DNA from: Anthropogastromicrobium sp050944455
GTDB lineage: Bacteria; Bacillota; Clostridia; Lachnospirales; Lachnospiraceae
NCBI GenBank assembly: GCA_050944455.1
Contig: JBMNRC010000012.1
Coordinates: 20,446 to 84,445, forward strand
Reading direction: 5' to 3'
Length of the DNA: 64,000 nt
A program made the translations under genes and the position numbers. The notes below the pieces were generated by a model. The model searched no databases. It was not told the DNA's origin and worked only from the letters and a program-made list of their open reading frames with translations. This document shows positions 26,187-33,988 of the stretch, piece by piece (positions within the stretch are counted from its first letter, which is position 1; every line of letters begins with the position of its first letter).

Positions 26187-27023
26187 TCAGCCTTTCGCCG
26201 CGCCTGCCGTGATTCCTTTGACGAAGTACTTCTGGAACGCGATGAAAATGCACAGCGCGGGAACGATGGAGATGATGGTCCCGGCAAAGACAATGTCCCA
26301 GCGCGCGGTGTACTGGCCGACGAAACTCGCGATCTCAACCGTGATGGTCTTTGCCTGGTTGCTCGGGAGAACCAGATAAGGCATCAGGTAATCGTTCCAG
26401 ATTCCCAGGCCGTTCAGGATCACCATGGAACCGGTGCACGGCCCGAGCAGCGGGAATGTCACCCTCCAGAAAGTCTGGAACGGCGTGCAGCCGTCGATCT
26501 GGGCCGCTTCCTCGATCTCGAGCGGAATGCCCTTCAGGAAGCTGCAGTACAGCAGGGTCCCGAATCCGACGGAGCCGGAGATGTAGCAGACGATCGGGCC
26601 GCCGAAGTTCCCGAACAGGTGGAGAACTTTCATCTCCTTGAAGAGAGTGAACATGTACAGGTGGAACGGAATCATCATTCCTGCCAGGAAGAAGGTATAG
26701 CAGAACTTGGTGAATTTCCCCGGCCTGCGCTCAATTCCGTAGGCAGCCATCGGGACAATGATGACGATCAGGACTTCGGAGACCACCGTGAGCACTACGG
26801 TATGCCAGATGGCCGTGAAGAAATCGGACTGCTCGAAAAGATCGATATAGTTCTGCACATACAGGGAAGTCGGGAAGCCGGCCGGGTCTTTCAGGATGTC
26901 TCCGTTGCTCTTGAAAGCGGAGATGAAGGCAAAGTAGACCGGATAGATGAACAGGACTCCCACAAAAATCGCGACCGCAAAGAGGACGAAATCCCTCGGT
27001 TTTGCTCTTCTCTTGCTTTCCAT
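26187..27023 (-). CDS. Sugar ABC transporter permease, MalG-type
   Basis: 278 residues, six predicted membrane helices (first: FVLFAVAIFVGVLFIYPVYF). The coupling EAA loop is visible as EIEEAAQIDGCTPFQTFWRV followed by FPLL. It forms the membrane channel with the MalF-type protein for oligosaccharide uptake. Its ATG shares one base with the stop of that gene (TAATG), so they are translated together. No ATPase gene is in the locus; a shared MsmX-type ATPase elsewhere is the usual solution in Firmicutes (inference). Confidence 0.93.
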   Translation of the reverse strand: MESKRRAKPRDFVLFAVAIFVGVLFIYPVYFAFISAFKSNGDILKDPAGFPTSLYVQNYIDLFEQSDFFTAIWHTVVLTVVSEVLIVIIVPMAAYGIERRPGKFTKFCYTFFLAGMMIPFHLYMFTLFKEMKVLHLFGNFGGPIVCYISGSVGFGTLLYCSFLKGIPLEIEEAAQIDGCTPFQTFWRVTFPLLGPCTGSMVILNGLGIWNDYLMPYLVLPSNQAKTITVEIASFVGQYTARWDIVFAGTIISIVPALCIFIAFQKYFVKGITAGAAKG

Positions 27024-27940
27024 TATAACTGCACCTCCCTGCTTCTGAGGATTTTCTGCTGGATGGCGTTCAGGATCAGGATGATGAACAGAAGCACCAC
27101 GCCGACCGCGGTGCCGAAGCCCTGCCGTCCTTCGTTGAATCCGACCTTGTAAAGCAGATAGACCATGGTCTCACTCGTGAACCCGGGGCCGCCGTCCGTC
27201 ATGACGTTGATCTGGTCGAAGACTTTCAGCCCGTTGATCAGGGACAGCGTAAAGTTGATGGTGAACGATCCGGAAATGAGCGGCAGCGTGATCCTGCGGA
27301 ATTTCTGCCAGGGGCTTGCGCCGTCGATCTCCGCGGCTTCCAGCACATCTGTGGAGACGCTCTGAAGGGCCGCCAGATAAATGACCATGTAGTAGCCGGC
27401 GCTCTTCCAGATCAGCACTACGCCGATAGACAGCAGCGTCAGATTGGTATTGCCCAGCCAGTCCTGGCACAGCCCGCCCAGCCCGATCTGCCGCAGGATG
27501 GAGTTGATCACGCCGAAGTTGTAGTTGTACATGGTCTTCCAGATAAAGCCGGAGACAATTCCGGAGATCAGCACCGGAATGTAGAAGAAGCTGCGGAAGA
27601 ACTTCTTGCCCCAGCGCACGTTGTCGACCAGGACAGCCAGCGCCAGCGCGATGATGTTCTGCAGGATGGAGACGAACATCGTCAGGATGAACGTGTTCTT
27701 CAGGGCGTTGTGGAAACGGGTGCTTGTCAGGATCTCCTGGTAGTTCCGGAGGCCGATCCACTCAACATGCGGGTTGATGCCGTCCCAGGAAGTAAAGCTG
27801 TAGTAGAAACTGTTGACCGTCGGCACGATGATGAACAGCACATAAAGGATGAGCGCCGGCGCGATGAATTCCAGCGCGACTTTATCGATGCCGCGCTTCT
27901 TTTTCCCGACCGCGGGACTGTTGTTTTTCTTCTTGCTCAT
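27023..27940 (-). CDS. Sugar ABC transporter permease, MalF-type
   Basis: 305 residues with six predicted membrane helices (first: FIAPALILYVLFIIVPTVNS). The EAA loop is LEAAEIDGASPWQKFRRITL, which contacts the ATPase. It is the first gene of a two-gene operon driven by a promoter with tandem YesN-type sites, and pairs with the MalG-type gene. The basic N-terminus (KKKNNSPAVGKKKRG) is cytoplasmic. The ATG is preceded by AGGAGGTTCC. Confidence 0.93.
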   Translation of the reverse strand: MSKKKNNSPAVGKKKRGIDKVALEFIAPALILYVLFIIVPTVNSFYYSFTSWDGINPHVEWIGLRNYQEILTSTRFHNALKNTFILTMFVSILQNIIALALAVLVDNVRWGKKFFRSFFYIPVLISGIVSGFIWKTMYNYNFGVINSILRQIGLGGLCQDWLGNTNLTLLSIGVVLIWKSAGYYMVIYLAALQSVSTDVLEAAEIDGASPWQKFRRITLPLISGSFTINFTLSLINGLKVFDQINVMTDGGPGFTSETMVYLLYKVGFNEGRQGFGTAVGVVLLFIILILNAIQQKILRSREVQL

Positions 27941-27998
27941 GGAACCTCCTTTGCACAGCGATCCGTGTTTCTCCGCCGGATCCGGATTTTCTGTACAC

Positions 27999-28064
27999 AG
28001 TATACCCGGCGCGGCCCGCGGTCAGGAACGTGAATTTTAAAGGGGGATATGCGATTTTTTAAGG
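27999..28064 (-). promoter_or_regulatory. Promoter and YesN-type sites of the permease operon
   Basis: The -10 TATACT lies at 28004..27999. Direct repeats CCTTAAAAAATCGC (28064..28051) and CCTTTAAAATTCAC (28043..28030) are 21 bp apart; the nearer starts 39 bp above the -10. Apart from these sites and the repeat at 28172-28256, I see nothing in the gap 27941-28296. Confidence 0.65.
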
Positions 28065-28171
28065 TGTTTTCAGATTTTTCAGGTTCTCCTTCTTTCTCCC
28101 TGTTTCCGCCAGACTCCGGGGGGGCGGCGCCGGCGGCCGACATTTTTGCGCTGCGTCAGCCCCGCATACTG

Positions 28172-28256
28172 TCCCCGCTGCAGGGACACTGCTCCCACTG
28201 CTCCGCCCTCGCCGTGCATTCTGGCGCGGCTCAGACACTTTCCCCGCTGCAGGGAC
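28172..28256. repeat. Two copies of a 16-bp element containing a hairpin
   Basis: TCCCCGCTGCAGGGAC occurs at 28172-28187 and 28241-28256 (69 bp apart). Each copy can fold (GTCCC/GGGAC in the first). They lie downstream of the polymerase gene and upstream of the permease promoter. Confidence 0.5.
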
Positions 28257-28296
28257 GCCGCGGGCGGCCCCGGGGCCGGGCTTTCCTGTCAGGCTC

Positions 28297-29613
28297 TCAT
28301 TTTGCCTTCGGCGAAGCGGGAAGACTTCCCGCGTGATAGTTTTCCACTCCCGTCCGGTTTCCCCGCTCCATGTAGCCGTGCGGACGGATATTGTGCACAT
28401 CGGAGGACGCGTCCAGCGCGGACAGCTCGGGATCCTGGTACATGACGCCCCGCATGACCGCCTGGTAGCCGAAGCGGCGCCGCAGGTCATCCACGGCCCT
28501 GTCCGCGTGCCGGCGCTTTTCCCGCAGCGCCGGATCCACAAAAAGGTCCTGCTGCCAGGGCTCGCCGGCGGGAACCAGCCCTGACACGTGGACGCCGACG
28601 CTGCGGACAGGCTTCCGCCAGTCCCAGCTCTCCTGAAAAAGCTCAAAGGCGATATGGTGGATTTCCTCCGAGATATCGGTCGGGATATCGGTTTTGCGCT
28701 GATGGGTAAAACCGGCGAGATCGCTGTCCCGCACGGAAACGGTGATCACCCTGCCGGCGAATCCGTTTTGTTTTAGCCTCGACGCCACGCTCTCCGCGAG
28801 GATATAGAGCACCAGGCTGACGTCCCCGTCCGTCTCCAGGTCGCGCGGGGAAGTCGTGCTGTTGCCGATGCTCTTCACCGGCACCGGGGAGTGTTCCCGG
28901 CTGACCGGCGTGCAGTCGTCCCCTCTGGCGAACATCAGAAGCATCAGGCCGACCTTCCCGAAAACCGTCTCCAGAAAGGCAGGGTCCGTCCGCGCCAGGT
29001 CCCCGATGGTCTCGATGCCGTACAGATGCAGTTTGCGCCGGGTCGCGTTCCCCACGTACAGAAGGTCGTCGACCGGCCTCGTCCACACCAGGTTCCTGTA
29101 ATTTTCCCTGGTGACGTCCGTGATGGCGTCCGGCTTGCGGTAATCCGACCCGTATTTCGCGAAAATCTTGTTCCAGCTGACGCCGATGCTCACGGTAATG
29201 CCGAGCTCCCGCCTGTATCTCTGCCGGATCTCCTCCGCCAGGGAATGGGCGTCCCCGAGAATCCCCACCGACCGGGTGACGTCCACCCAGCATTCGTCCA
29301 GGCCGAACGGCTCCCACAGATCGCTGTACTCCGCCAGAATCTCGTGCGACAGGTTGGAAAAATGGATATACTCCGACATATGCGGCGGGACAAGCACGAC
29401 GCCGGGGCAGGCCTCCCTGGCCTGCCACAGCGCCATCCCGGTTTTGACCCCGCGCTTTTTCGCCGGATAATTGGCCGTCAGGATAATCCCGTGCCGCGCC
29501 TCGGGATCCCCGCCCACCGCCATCGGAACCGTGCGGAGCTCCGGATGGTACAGCATTTCAACGCTCGCGTAAAAACAGTTGCAGTCCACATGCAGAATAC
29601 TTCTGTCCATCAT
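28297..29613 (-). CDS. Y-family DNA polymerase (DinB/UmuC-like)
   Basis: 438 residues. A translesion polymerase without proofreading. The palm motifs are LHVDCNCFYASVEM (first catalytic Asp) and GLDECWVDVT (Asp-Glu pair). The fingers block LTANYPAKKRGVKTGMA and the helix-hairpin-helix IETIGDLARTD follow, and the C-terminal little-finger domain is present. The C-terminal extension is somewhat longer than in classic DinB, and no beta-clamp motif could be confidently placed. The start is ATG ATG after AAGGAGACCTG. An almost pure purine leader precedes it on the coding strand. It is monocistronic. Confidence 0.9.
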   Translation of the reverse strand: MMDRSILHVDCNCFYASVEMLYHPELRTVPMAVGGDPEARHGIILTANYPAKKRGVKTGMALWQAREACPGVVLVPPHMSEYIHFSNLSHEILAEYSDLWEPFGLDECWVDVTRSVGILGDAHSLAEEIRQRYRRELGITVSIGVSWNKIFAKYGSDYRKPDAITDVTRENYRNLVWTRPVDDLLYVGNATRRKLHLYGIETIGDLARTDPAFLETVFGKVGLMLLMFARGDDCTPVSREHSPVPVKSIGNSTTSPRDLETDGDVSLVLYILAESVASRLKQNGFAGRVITVSVRDSDLAGFTHQRKTDIPTDISEEIHHIAFELFQESWDWRKPVRSVGVHVSGLVPAGEPWQQDLFVDPALREKRRHADRAVDDLRRRFGYQAVMRGVMYQDPELSALDASSDVHNIRPHGYMERGNRTGVENYHAGSLPASPKAK

Positions 29614-29617
29614 CAGG

Positions 29618-29692
29618 TCTCCTTTCTTCTTTACTCTCTCTTTTCTTTTTTCCCTTTCTTTCCTTTCTTCTTCCCTTTTCCTTTTCTTTCCC
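29618..29692 (-). repeat. Homopurine tract in the polymerase gene leader
   Basis: On the plus strand 74 of 75 bases are pyrimidines (59 without interruption from 29634). The polymerase mRNA leader would thus be almost all A and G directly upstream of its ribosome binding site. Confidence 0.8.
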
Positions 29693-29775
29693 GCCAGTCT
29701 TTCCTTTCTGTCCGCCGATTTCCTGTTTTGCGTCCGTATGAGGCTATCTATTGCCTATGCTAATACAAAAAAAGA

Positions 29776-29793
29776 AAATGCACAAGTACATTT
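29776..29793 (-). promoter_or_regulatory. Near-perfect dyad upstream of the polymerase gene
   Basis: AAATGCAC-AA-GTACATTT: 7 of 8 arm positions pair. It sits in the AT-rich stretch 29755-29800, where the polymerase promoter should be. It does not match the Bacillus LexA box (CGAAC-N4-GTTCG). An operator role is a guess. Confidence 0.35.
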
Positions 29794-29850
29794 CAGGTAT
29801 GCTGCCGGCATAACGCCCGGCGGCGGATTGGCCCGCCATTGCCGCCCGAT

Positions 29851-29900
29851 GGGTAAAAAACACCCGCCCGGTGCGCGGAAAAAAAACCGCCCGCGGGAGG
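29851..29900 (-). terminator. Possible tandem terminators after copA
   Basis: On the minus strand, GC-rich short stems are each followed by a T run (eight T near 29880, six T near 29855). The stems are short. The rest of 29801-30021 shows no gene. Confidence 0.35.
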
Positions 29901-30021
29901 GGAACGCCGGAACCAAAGAAAAAGTTTCGTATTTCCCTCCGCGCAGGCGGCTGCCTGGCTTATAGGCCTGTCAGTTTTCGCGCGGCCGGCAGGATTTTCC
30001 CGCCCGGCCGTCCGGTTTGTC

Positions 30022-30234
30022 TTACTGCCCGATGCCCGCGAATTCGTAGCCGGCGTCGGCGACAGCTTTCTTCACGGCCTCCTCGCTGACTTCAGCGTTC
30101 AGGTCCAGAACGGCTGTCCCGCTCACGCGGCTCACCTCAGCGCTGTTTACCTGAGGCAGCGCCTCCAGCGCTTTCTTCACATGCTTCTCACAGTTTTCGC
30201 ACATCATACCGTTCACTTTGACCGTTTCCTTCAT
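30022..30234 (-). CDS. copZ: Internal in-frame CopZ-like copper chaperone
   Basis: Inside copA, an ATG at 30234 is preceded, at 8 nt spacing, by AGGAGG. Translation from it would give 70 residues starting MKETVKVNGMMCENCEKH, the size and fold of a free CopZ that delivers Cu(I) to CopA. The frame is the same as copA, so the cell could make both the fused domain and the free chaperone. Internal initiation is inferred from the ribosome binding site; it may simply be the relic of a copA-copZ gene pair that became fused by loss of a stop codon. Confidence 0.55.
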   Translation of the reverse strand: MKETVKVNGMMCENCEKHVKKALEALPQVNSAEVSRVSGTAVLDLNAEVSEEAVKKAVADAGYEFAGIGQ

Positions 30235-33003
30235 TGTTTTTTCCTCCTTCAGATTTTCTGTCCCGGATTCTTCCGAGGCTGCGGAACCGTCAGCCTCCCT
30301 GACGATTCCCCTGTAGGTGTAGCCGGCGTCGGTCACCGCTTTCTCAATGAGCGCGGGATCGACGTTCCTGCTCAGAACCGCCTTCGCCTCGGCGGCGCTG
30401 TGGTCCGCCTTGACTTCCAGCACTCCGTCCAGCGCCCCGACCGCCTTCTCAATCCTGGCCTCGCAGTGCTGGCACATCATGCCTTCAATTTTGATGGTTT
30501 CCCGGATCAGCGGAGCGCTGCAGGCCGGTCCGGCAGCCTGCGCGCCGCCGTAAACAGCGGGCTGTCCGGAAGGCTGCTCCACGGGTTCCGCGGCTGACGC
30601 CGCTTTGGCGGACGCCGTCTCCGCCGCAGCCGGTTCCGCGGACGGCGTCTCCGCCGGAGCCGCCGCCTCGAGAACTCTTCCACGGCCGTCGGTCTGCGCC
30701 GGACGCCTGAGCTTTCTGTCATGCTTCGTGCTGTAGATATCGAACAGATTCAGGCGGAGCGCATTCAGGCACACGAAGACGCTGGAGCAGCTCATCGCCG
30801 CCGCGCCCCACATCGGCGTCATGCCAAGCCCCCAGCGGGAATACAGTCCGGCGGCCAGCGGAATCAGAAGCACGTTGTAGATCAGGGCCCAGAAAAGGTT
30901 CTCCACGATATCCCGGTAGGTCTGGCGGGACAGGCGGATGGCGGCCGCGGCGTCCGTGAGCCTGGATTTCATCAGGACCACGTCGGCGGCGTCGATCGCG
31001 ACGTCCGTTCCCGCGCCGATGGCGATGCCGATATTCGCCCGCGTCAGCGCCGGGGCGTCGTTGATTCCGTCGCCGATCATGGCTGTCTTGCCCTTTTTCT
31101 GCAGGCGGCGGATGACTTCTTCCTTGCCGTCCGGAAGAACGCCCGCGACCACCTCGTCGACGCCCGCCTGGCGGCCGATGGCCTCGGCCGTGCGCTGATT
31201 GTCGCCGGTGAGCATGACCACATGGATTCCCATGTTCTTCATCTGGCGGATCGCCTCGGCGGAATCCTCCTTGATGGTATCCGCTACCGCGATGATTCCG
31301 AGGAGTTTCCCGTCCCTCGCGAAAAACAGAGGTGTTTTCCCCTGGCCGGAAAGTTCCTCAGCCTGCTTTTGCGCGGAAGCGGGGAGCTTTACCTGGCCCG
31401 TGATAAACCTGCGGTTTCCGCCGTAAAGGCGCGCTCCGTCCAGTACTGCCGTCAGGCCGCTTCCCGGAAGGGCGGAGAAATCCGTGACTTCCCGGACGGC
31501 CGTCCGGTGCTCCTGAGCGTAGTCCATCACAGCTTTCGCCAGCGGGTGCTCGCTCTTCTGCTCCAGGGCCGCCGCGGATTCGACCAGCTCCTGCTCCGTC
31601 ACGCCGTCGGACGGAAGCAGGTCCGTCACCCTGGGAGTCCCGCTGGTGATCGTTCCGGTTTTGTCCAGCGCCACGATCTGCATGGTGCCGGTTTCCTGCA
31701 GCGACTCCGCGGTTTTGAACAGAATGCCGTTCTTCGCGCCGACGCCGTTGCCCACCATGATCGCCACCGGAGTGGCAAGTCCCAGCGCGCACGGGCAGGA
31801 CACGACAAGAACGGAAATCCCTCTCTGAAGGGAAAGCCCGACATTGCCTCCGCTGACAAACAGCCAGATCACGATCACGGCAGCCGCGATCCCGATGACC
31901 GCGGGAACGAAATACCCGGAGATCGTATCCGCCAGCTTCGCAACCGGGGCTTTTGTAGCCGCCGCGTCGGAAACCATGCTGATAATCTGGGAAAGCGTGG
32001 TGTCCTCGCCGACCCTTGTGGCCCGGCATTTGAGGAAACCGCTCTGGTTGAGCGTCGCGCTGGAGACCGCGGAGCCCGGCTCTTTGTCGGCCGGAATGCT
32101 CTCGCCGGTCAGCGCCGCCTCGTTGACCGCGCTGTTTCCCTCCAGCACGACCCCGTCCACCGGGATGTTTTCGCCGGGGCGGACCACAAAAACATCGCCC
32201 TCGGCAACCTCATCGATCCCGACGGTCACTTCCTTCCCGTCCCGGATGACATTGGCCGTCTTCGGCGCCAGTTTCATCAGGCTTTTCAGGGCGTCGGTCG
32301 TGCGGCCTTTGGAATAGGATTCCAGGGTTTTGCCCACCGTGATCAGCGTCAGGATCATCGCCGCCGATTCGAAGTAAAACTCGTTCATCACGGCCATCGC
32401 GGCCTGCGAGCCCTGACGGACCTGTACCCAGCTCATGTAAAAGAGCATCACGGTGCTGTACCCGAACGCCGTCCCGGAGCCGATCGCGACCAGGGCGTCC
32501 ATGTTCGGGGCCCCGTGGAACAGGCTTTTGAAGCCGCTGATGAAAAATTTGCGGTTGATGATCATGATCACAATCGTCAGCAGCATCTGCAGAAGCCCGT
32601 TGGCCACCGGGTTTCCCTGCATGAACGGGGGAACCGGCCATCCCCACATATGGGCTCCTATGGAAAAATACATCAGGACGAGAAGAACCGCCACTGAACT
32701 CACCAGCCTCCGGATCATCCTGGGCGTGGTATGGTCCTCCAGGGCTTCCTCCTCCGCCTGCAGCTTCGCGCTTGCGCTGACGCCCGCGGATTTCTCCTGG
32801 AAATCCCTGAGCTTCGCCCCGTAGCCGGCGTCGGCCACCGCTTTCTCTATCGCTGTCTCGGAGGCCGTTCCTTCCACTCTCATGGAGTTGGTCAGAAGGC
32901 TTACCGATACACTCTTTACACCGGGGACTTTTCCCACGGCTTTTTCGACATGCGCCTGGCATGCCGCGCAGGTCATCCCTGTGACATCATAGGTCTGAGC
33001 CAT
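30022..33003 (-). CDS. copA: Copper-exporting P1B-ATPase fused to a CopZ-like chaperone
   Basis: 993 residues. It pumps Cu(I) out of the cell. Order: heavy-metal domain with MTCAAC (Cys12/15); eight membrane helices with CPC in SCPCALGLATP; LTGES; phosphorylated Asp447 in DKTGT; SEHP; GDGINDA. Then comes an Ala/Glu-rich linker (about 760-840) and two further heavy-metal domains: KIEGMMCQHC (about 850-912) and KVNGMMCENC (924-993). The last domain begins with its own Met preceded by a strong ribosome binding site (see 30022-30234). Typical bacterial CopA proteins carry such domains at the N-terminus only. The ATG at 33003 follows AAAAGGAGGG. It is downstream of csoR in one transcript, under copper control. 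Confidence 0.95.
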   Translation of the reverse strand: MAQTYDVTGMTCAACQAHVEKAVGKVPGVKSVSVSLLTNSMRVEGTASETAIEKAVADAGYGAKLRDFQEKSAGVSASAKLQAEEEALEDHTTPRMIRRLVSSVAVLLVLMYFSIGAHMWGWPVPPFMQGNPVANGLLQMLLTIVIMIINRKFFISGFKSLFHGAPNMDALVAIGSGTAFGYSTVMLFYMSWVQVRQGSQAAMAVMNEFYFESAAMILTLITVGKTLESYSKGRTTDALKSLMKLAPKTANVIRDGKEVTVGIDEVAEGDVFVVRPGENIPVDGVVLEGNSAVNEAALTGESIPADKEPGSAVSSATLNQSGFLKCRATRVGEDTTLSQIISMVSDAAATKAPVAKLADTISGYFVPAVIGIAAAVIVIWLFVSGGNVGLSLQRGISVLVVSCPCALGLATPVAIMVGNGVGAKNGILFKTAESLQETGTMQIVALDKTGTITSGTPRVTDLLPSDGVTEQELVESAAALEQKSEHPLAKAVMDYAQEHRTAVREVTDFSALPGSGLTAVLDGARLYGGNRRFITGQVKLPASAQKQAEELSGQGKTPLFFARDGKLLGIIAVADTIKEDSAEAIRQMKNMGIHVVMLTGDNQRTAEAIGRQAGVDEVVAGVLPDGKEEVIRRLQKKGKTAMIGDGINDAPALTRANIGIAIGAGTDVAIDAADVVLMKSRLTDAAAAIRLSRQTYRDIVENLFWALIYNVLLIPLAAGLYSRWGLGMTPMWGAAAMSCSSVFVCLNALRLNLFDIYSTKHDRKLRRPAQTDGRGRVLEAAAPAETPSAEPAAAETASAKAASAAEPVEQPSGQPAVYGGAQAAGPACSAPLIRETIKIEGMMCQHCEARIEKAVGALDGVLEVKADHSAAEAKAVLSRNVDPALIEKAVTDAGYTYRGIVREADGSAASEESGTENLKEEKTMKETVKVNGMMCENCEKHVKKALEALPQVNSAEVSRVSGTAVLDLNAEVSEEAVKKAVADAGYEFAGIGQ

Positions 33004-33206
33004 GATCTGATCCCTCCTTTTTCTGATCTGCCGCGGTTTTGCTTCTCCGCCGCGGCGCCTCTGCAGCTTTTGCGAAAAACTTTCACTGTTTGTCTGCTGC
33101 CGCAGGTTTTCCGCCATTTTCTGCCGCTTCGCCGCGTTTTCGCCGGCGCCTCGGCGTCCTCCGGCTGTTTTGCGGATTTCTCCGGCCGTCCACGGGATGC
33201 CTGCCG

Positions 33207-33692
33207 TTATTTCATCACCTTCTGCAGCACCTTCACCAGTTCGTCGATCGACTCTTCTTTGCCCGCGCGGATGTCGTCCACCACGCAGGAGCGCAGATGC
33301 TGCGCCAGGAGTTCCTTATTGAAGCTGTTGAGCGCGCAGTTGACGGCGCTGACCTGGATCATGATATCCGGACAGTAGGCGTCGTTCGCCAGCATGGCCT
33401 CAATCCCGCGGATCTGCCCTTCGATTCTTTTCAGGCGGTTGGTGAGCTTGCGGACTTCCTCCGGCGTCCTGCGCTTCCGGCGGTTCCCGCAGTCGCAGAC
33501 GCTGCCTTCGCCTTCCTGTTCCGCTTCCTCAGCTGTCTCGGTATCCAGGTTTCCCTCATCCGCCGCGCAGCAGCAGGGCTTCTGTACCTGGTCTTTCGTT
33601 TCTTCCTTCACCGGATCAGTGTCTTCCGCCGGATCAGTATTTTTCTCTGCCGGATCGGGATTCACCCTTTCCTGTCTGCTTTCATCAGTCAT
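33207..33692 (-). CDS. csoR: CsoR copper-sensing repressor with Cys-rich N-terminal extension
   Basis: 161 residues. The C-terminal 90 form a helical CsoR domain with the Cu(I) ligand set Cys107 (AYCPD), His132 and Cys136 (HLRSC). Cu(I) binding releases it from DNA. Normal CsoR is about 90-110 residues. Here an extra 70 or so residues precede it: Asp/Glu-rich and with CCC at 40-42 and CDC at 66-68, which could bind metal. No in-frame start codon lies nearer the domain, and the ATG at 33692 has AAGGAGA, so the extension is real. It represses its own operon through the two dyads upstream, with copA 203 bp downstream. Confidence 0.93.
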   Translation of the reverse strand: MTDESRQERVNPDPAEKNTDPAEDTDPVKEETKDQVQKPCCCAADEGNLDTETAEEAEQEGEGSVCDCGNRRKRRTPEEVRKLTNRLKRIEGQIRGIEAMLANDAYCPDIMIQVSAVNCALNSFNKELLAQHLRSCVVDDIRAGKEESIDELVKVLQKVMK

Positions 33693-33708
33693 CCTCTTCT
33701 CCTTTCAG

Positions 33709-33725
33709 ATACCTCGTGGAGGTAT
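33709..33725. promoter_or_regulatory. Likely CsoR operator 2 (in the leader)
   Basis: A perfect dyad ATACCTC-GTG-GAGGTAT with the same 7-3-7 geometry, centred 39 bp downstream of operator 1 and about 20 bp before the csoR start. Confidence 0.65.
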
Positions 33726-33742
33726 TCCTGATGCCAGTTCCT

Positions 33743-33771
33743 ATCTTATACCCCCTTGGGGTATTTGTCAA
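33743..33771 (-). promoter_or_regulatory. csoR-copA promoter
   Basis: TTGACA (33771..33766), 17 bp, TAAGAT (33748..33743). The spacer is almost entirely filled by a CsoR-type operator. Confidence 0.85.
33748..33764. promoter_or_regulatory. CsoR operator 1 (in the promoter spacer)
   Basis: A perfect dyad ATACCCC-CTT-GGGGTAT, matching the known CsoR pattern (TACCC...GGGTA). Binding here would block RNA polymerase. Confidence 0.85.
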
Positions 33772-33824
33772 ATATTTTTTGAAGATTTTTCCGGAAGATC
33801 GCGCAGCGAATACCGCAGGATAGC

Positions 33825-33866
33825 AAAAAGCCATATCCCCGGAAGCTCACTCCCGAAAATATGGCT
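33825..33866 (-). terminator. Terminator after the MATE gene
   Basis: AGCCATAT pairs with ATATGGCT around an inner CGG/CCG, followed by TTTTTGC on the minus strand. It separates the MATE gene from the csoR promoter. Confidence 0.75.
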
Positions 33867-33988
33867 GGCTTTTCGCAAAATCAGATTCTGTGCCGGATCA
33901 TCCCGTCAGTCCGCGGAGCTGTTCCGCTTCTTCCCGGTCTTTCTCTGCCGCCCTGAGCCCGGTTTTTTGGCTCTCCAGTCTTTCTCCG

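Noticed and set aside
26187..27940. A missing ATPase gene hidden within the sugar importer locus
   Set aside because: No frame with Walker A and LSGGQ is present between 14 and 28 kb; a shared ATPase elsewhere is the normal explanation.
30721..32697. A 658-codon plus-strand frame opposite copA
   Set aside because: Antisense to the P-type ATPase core; no recognisable domain.
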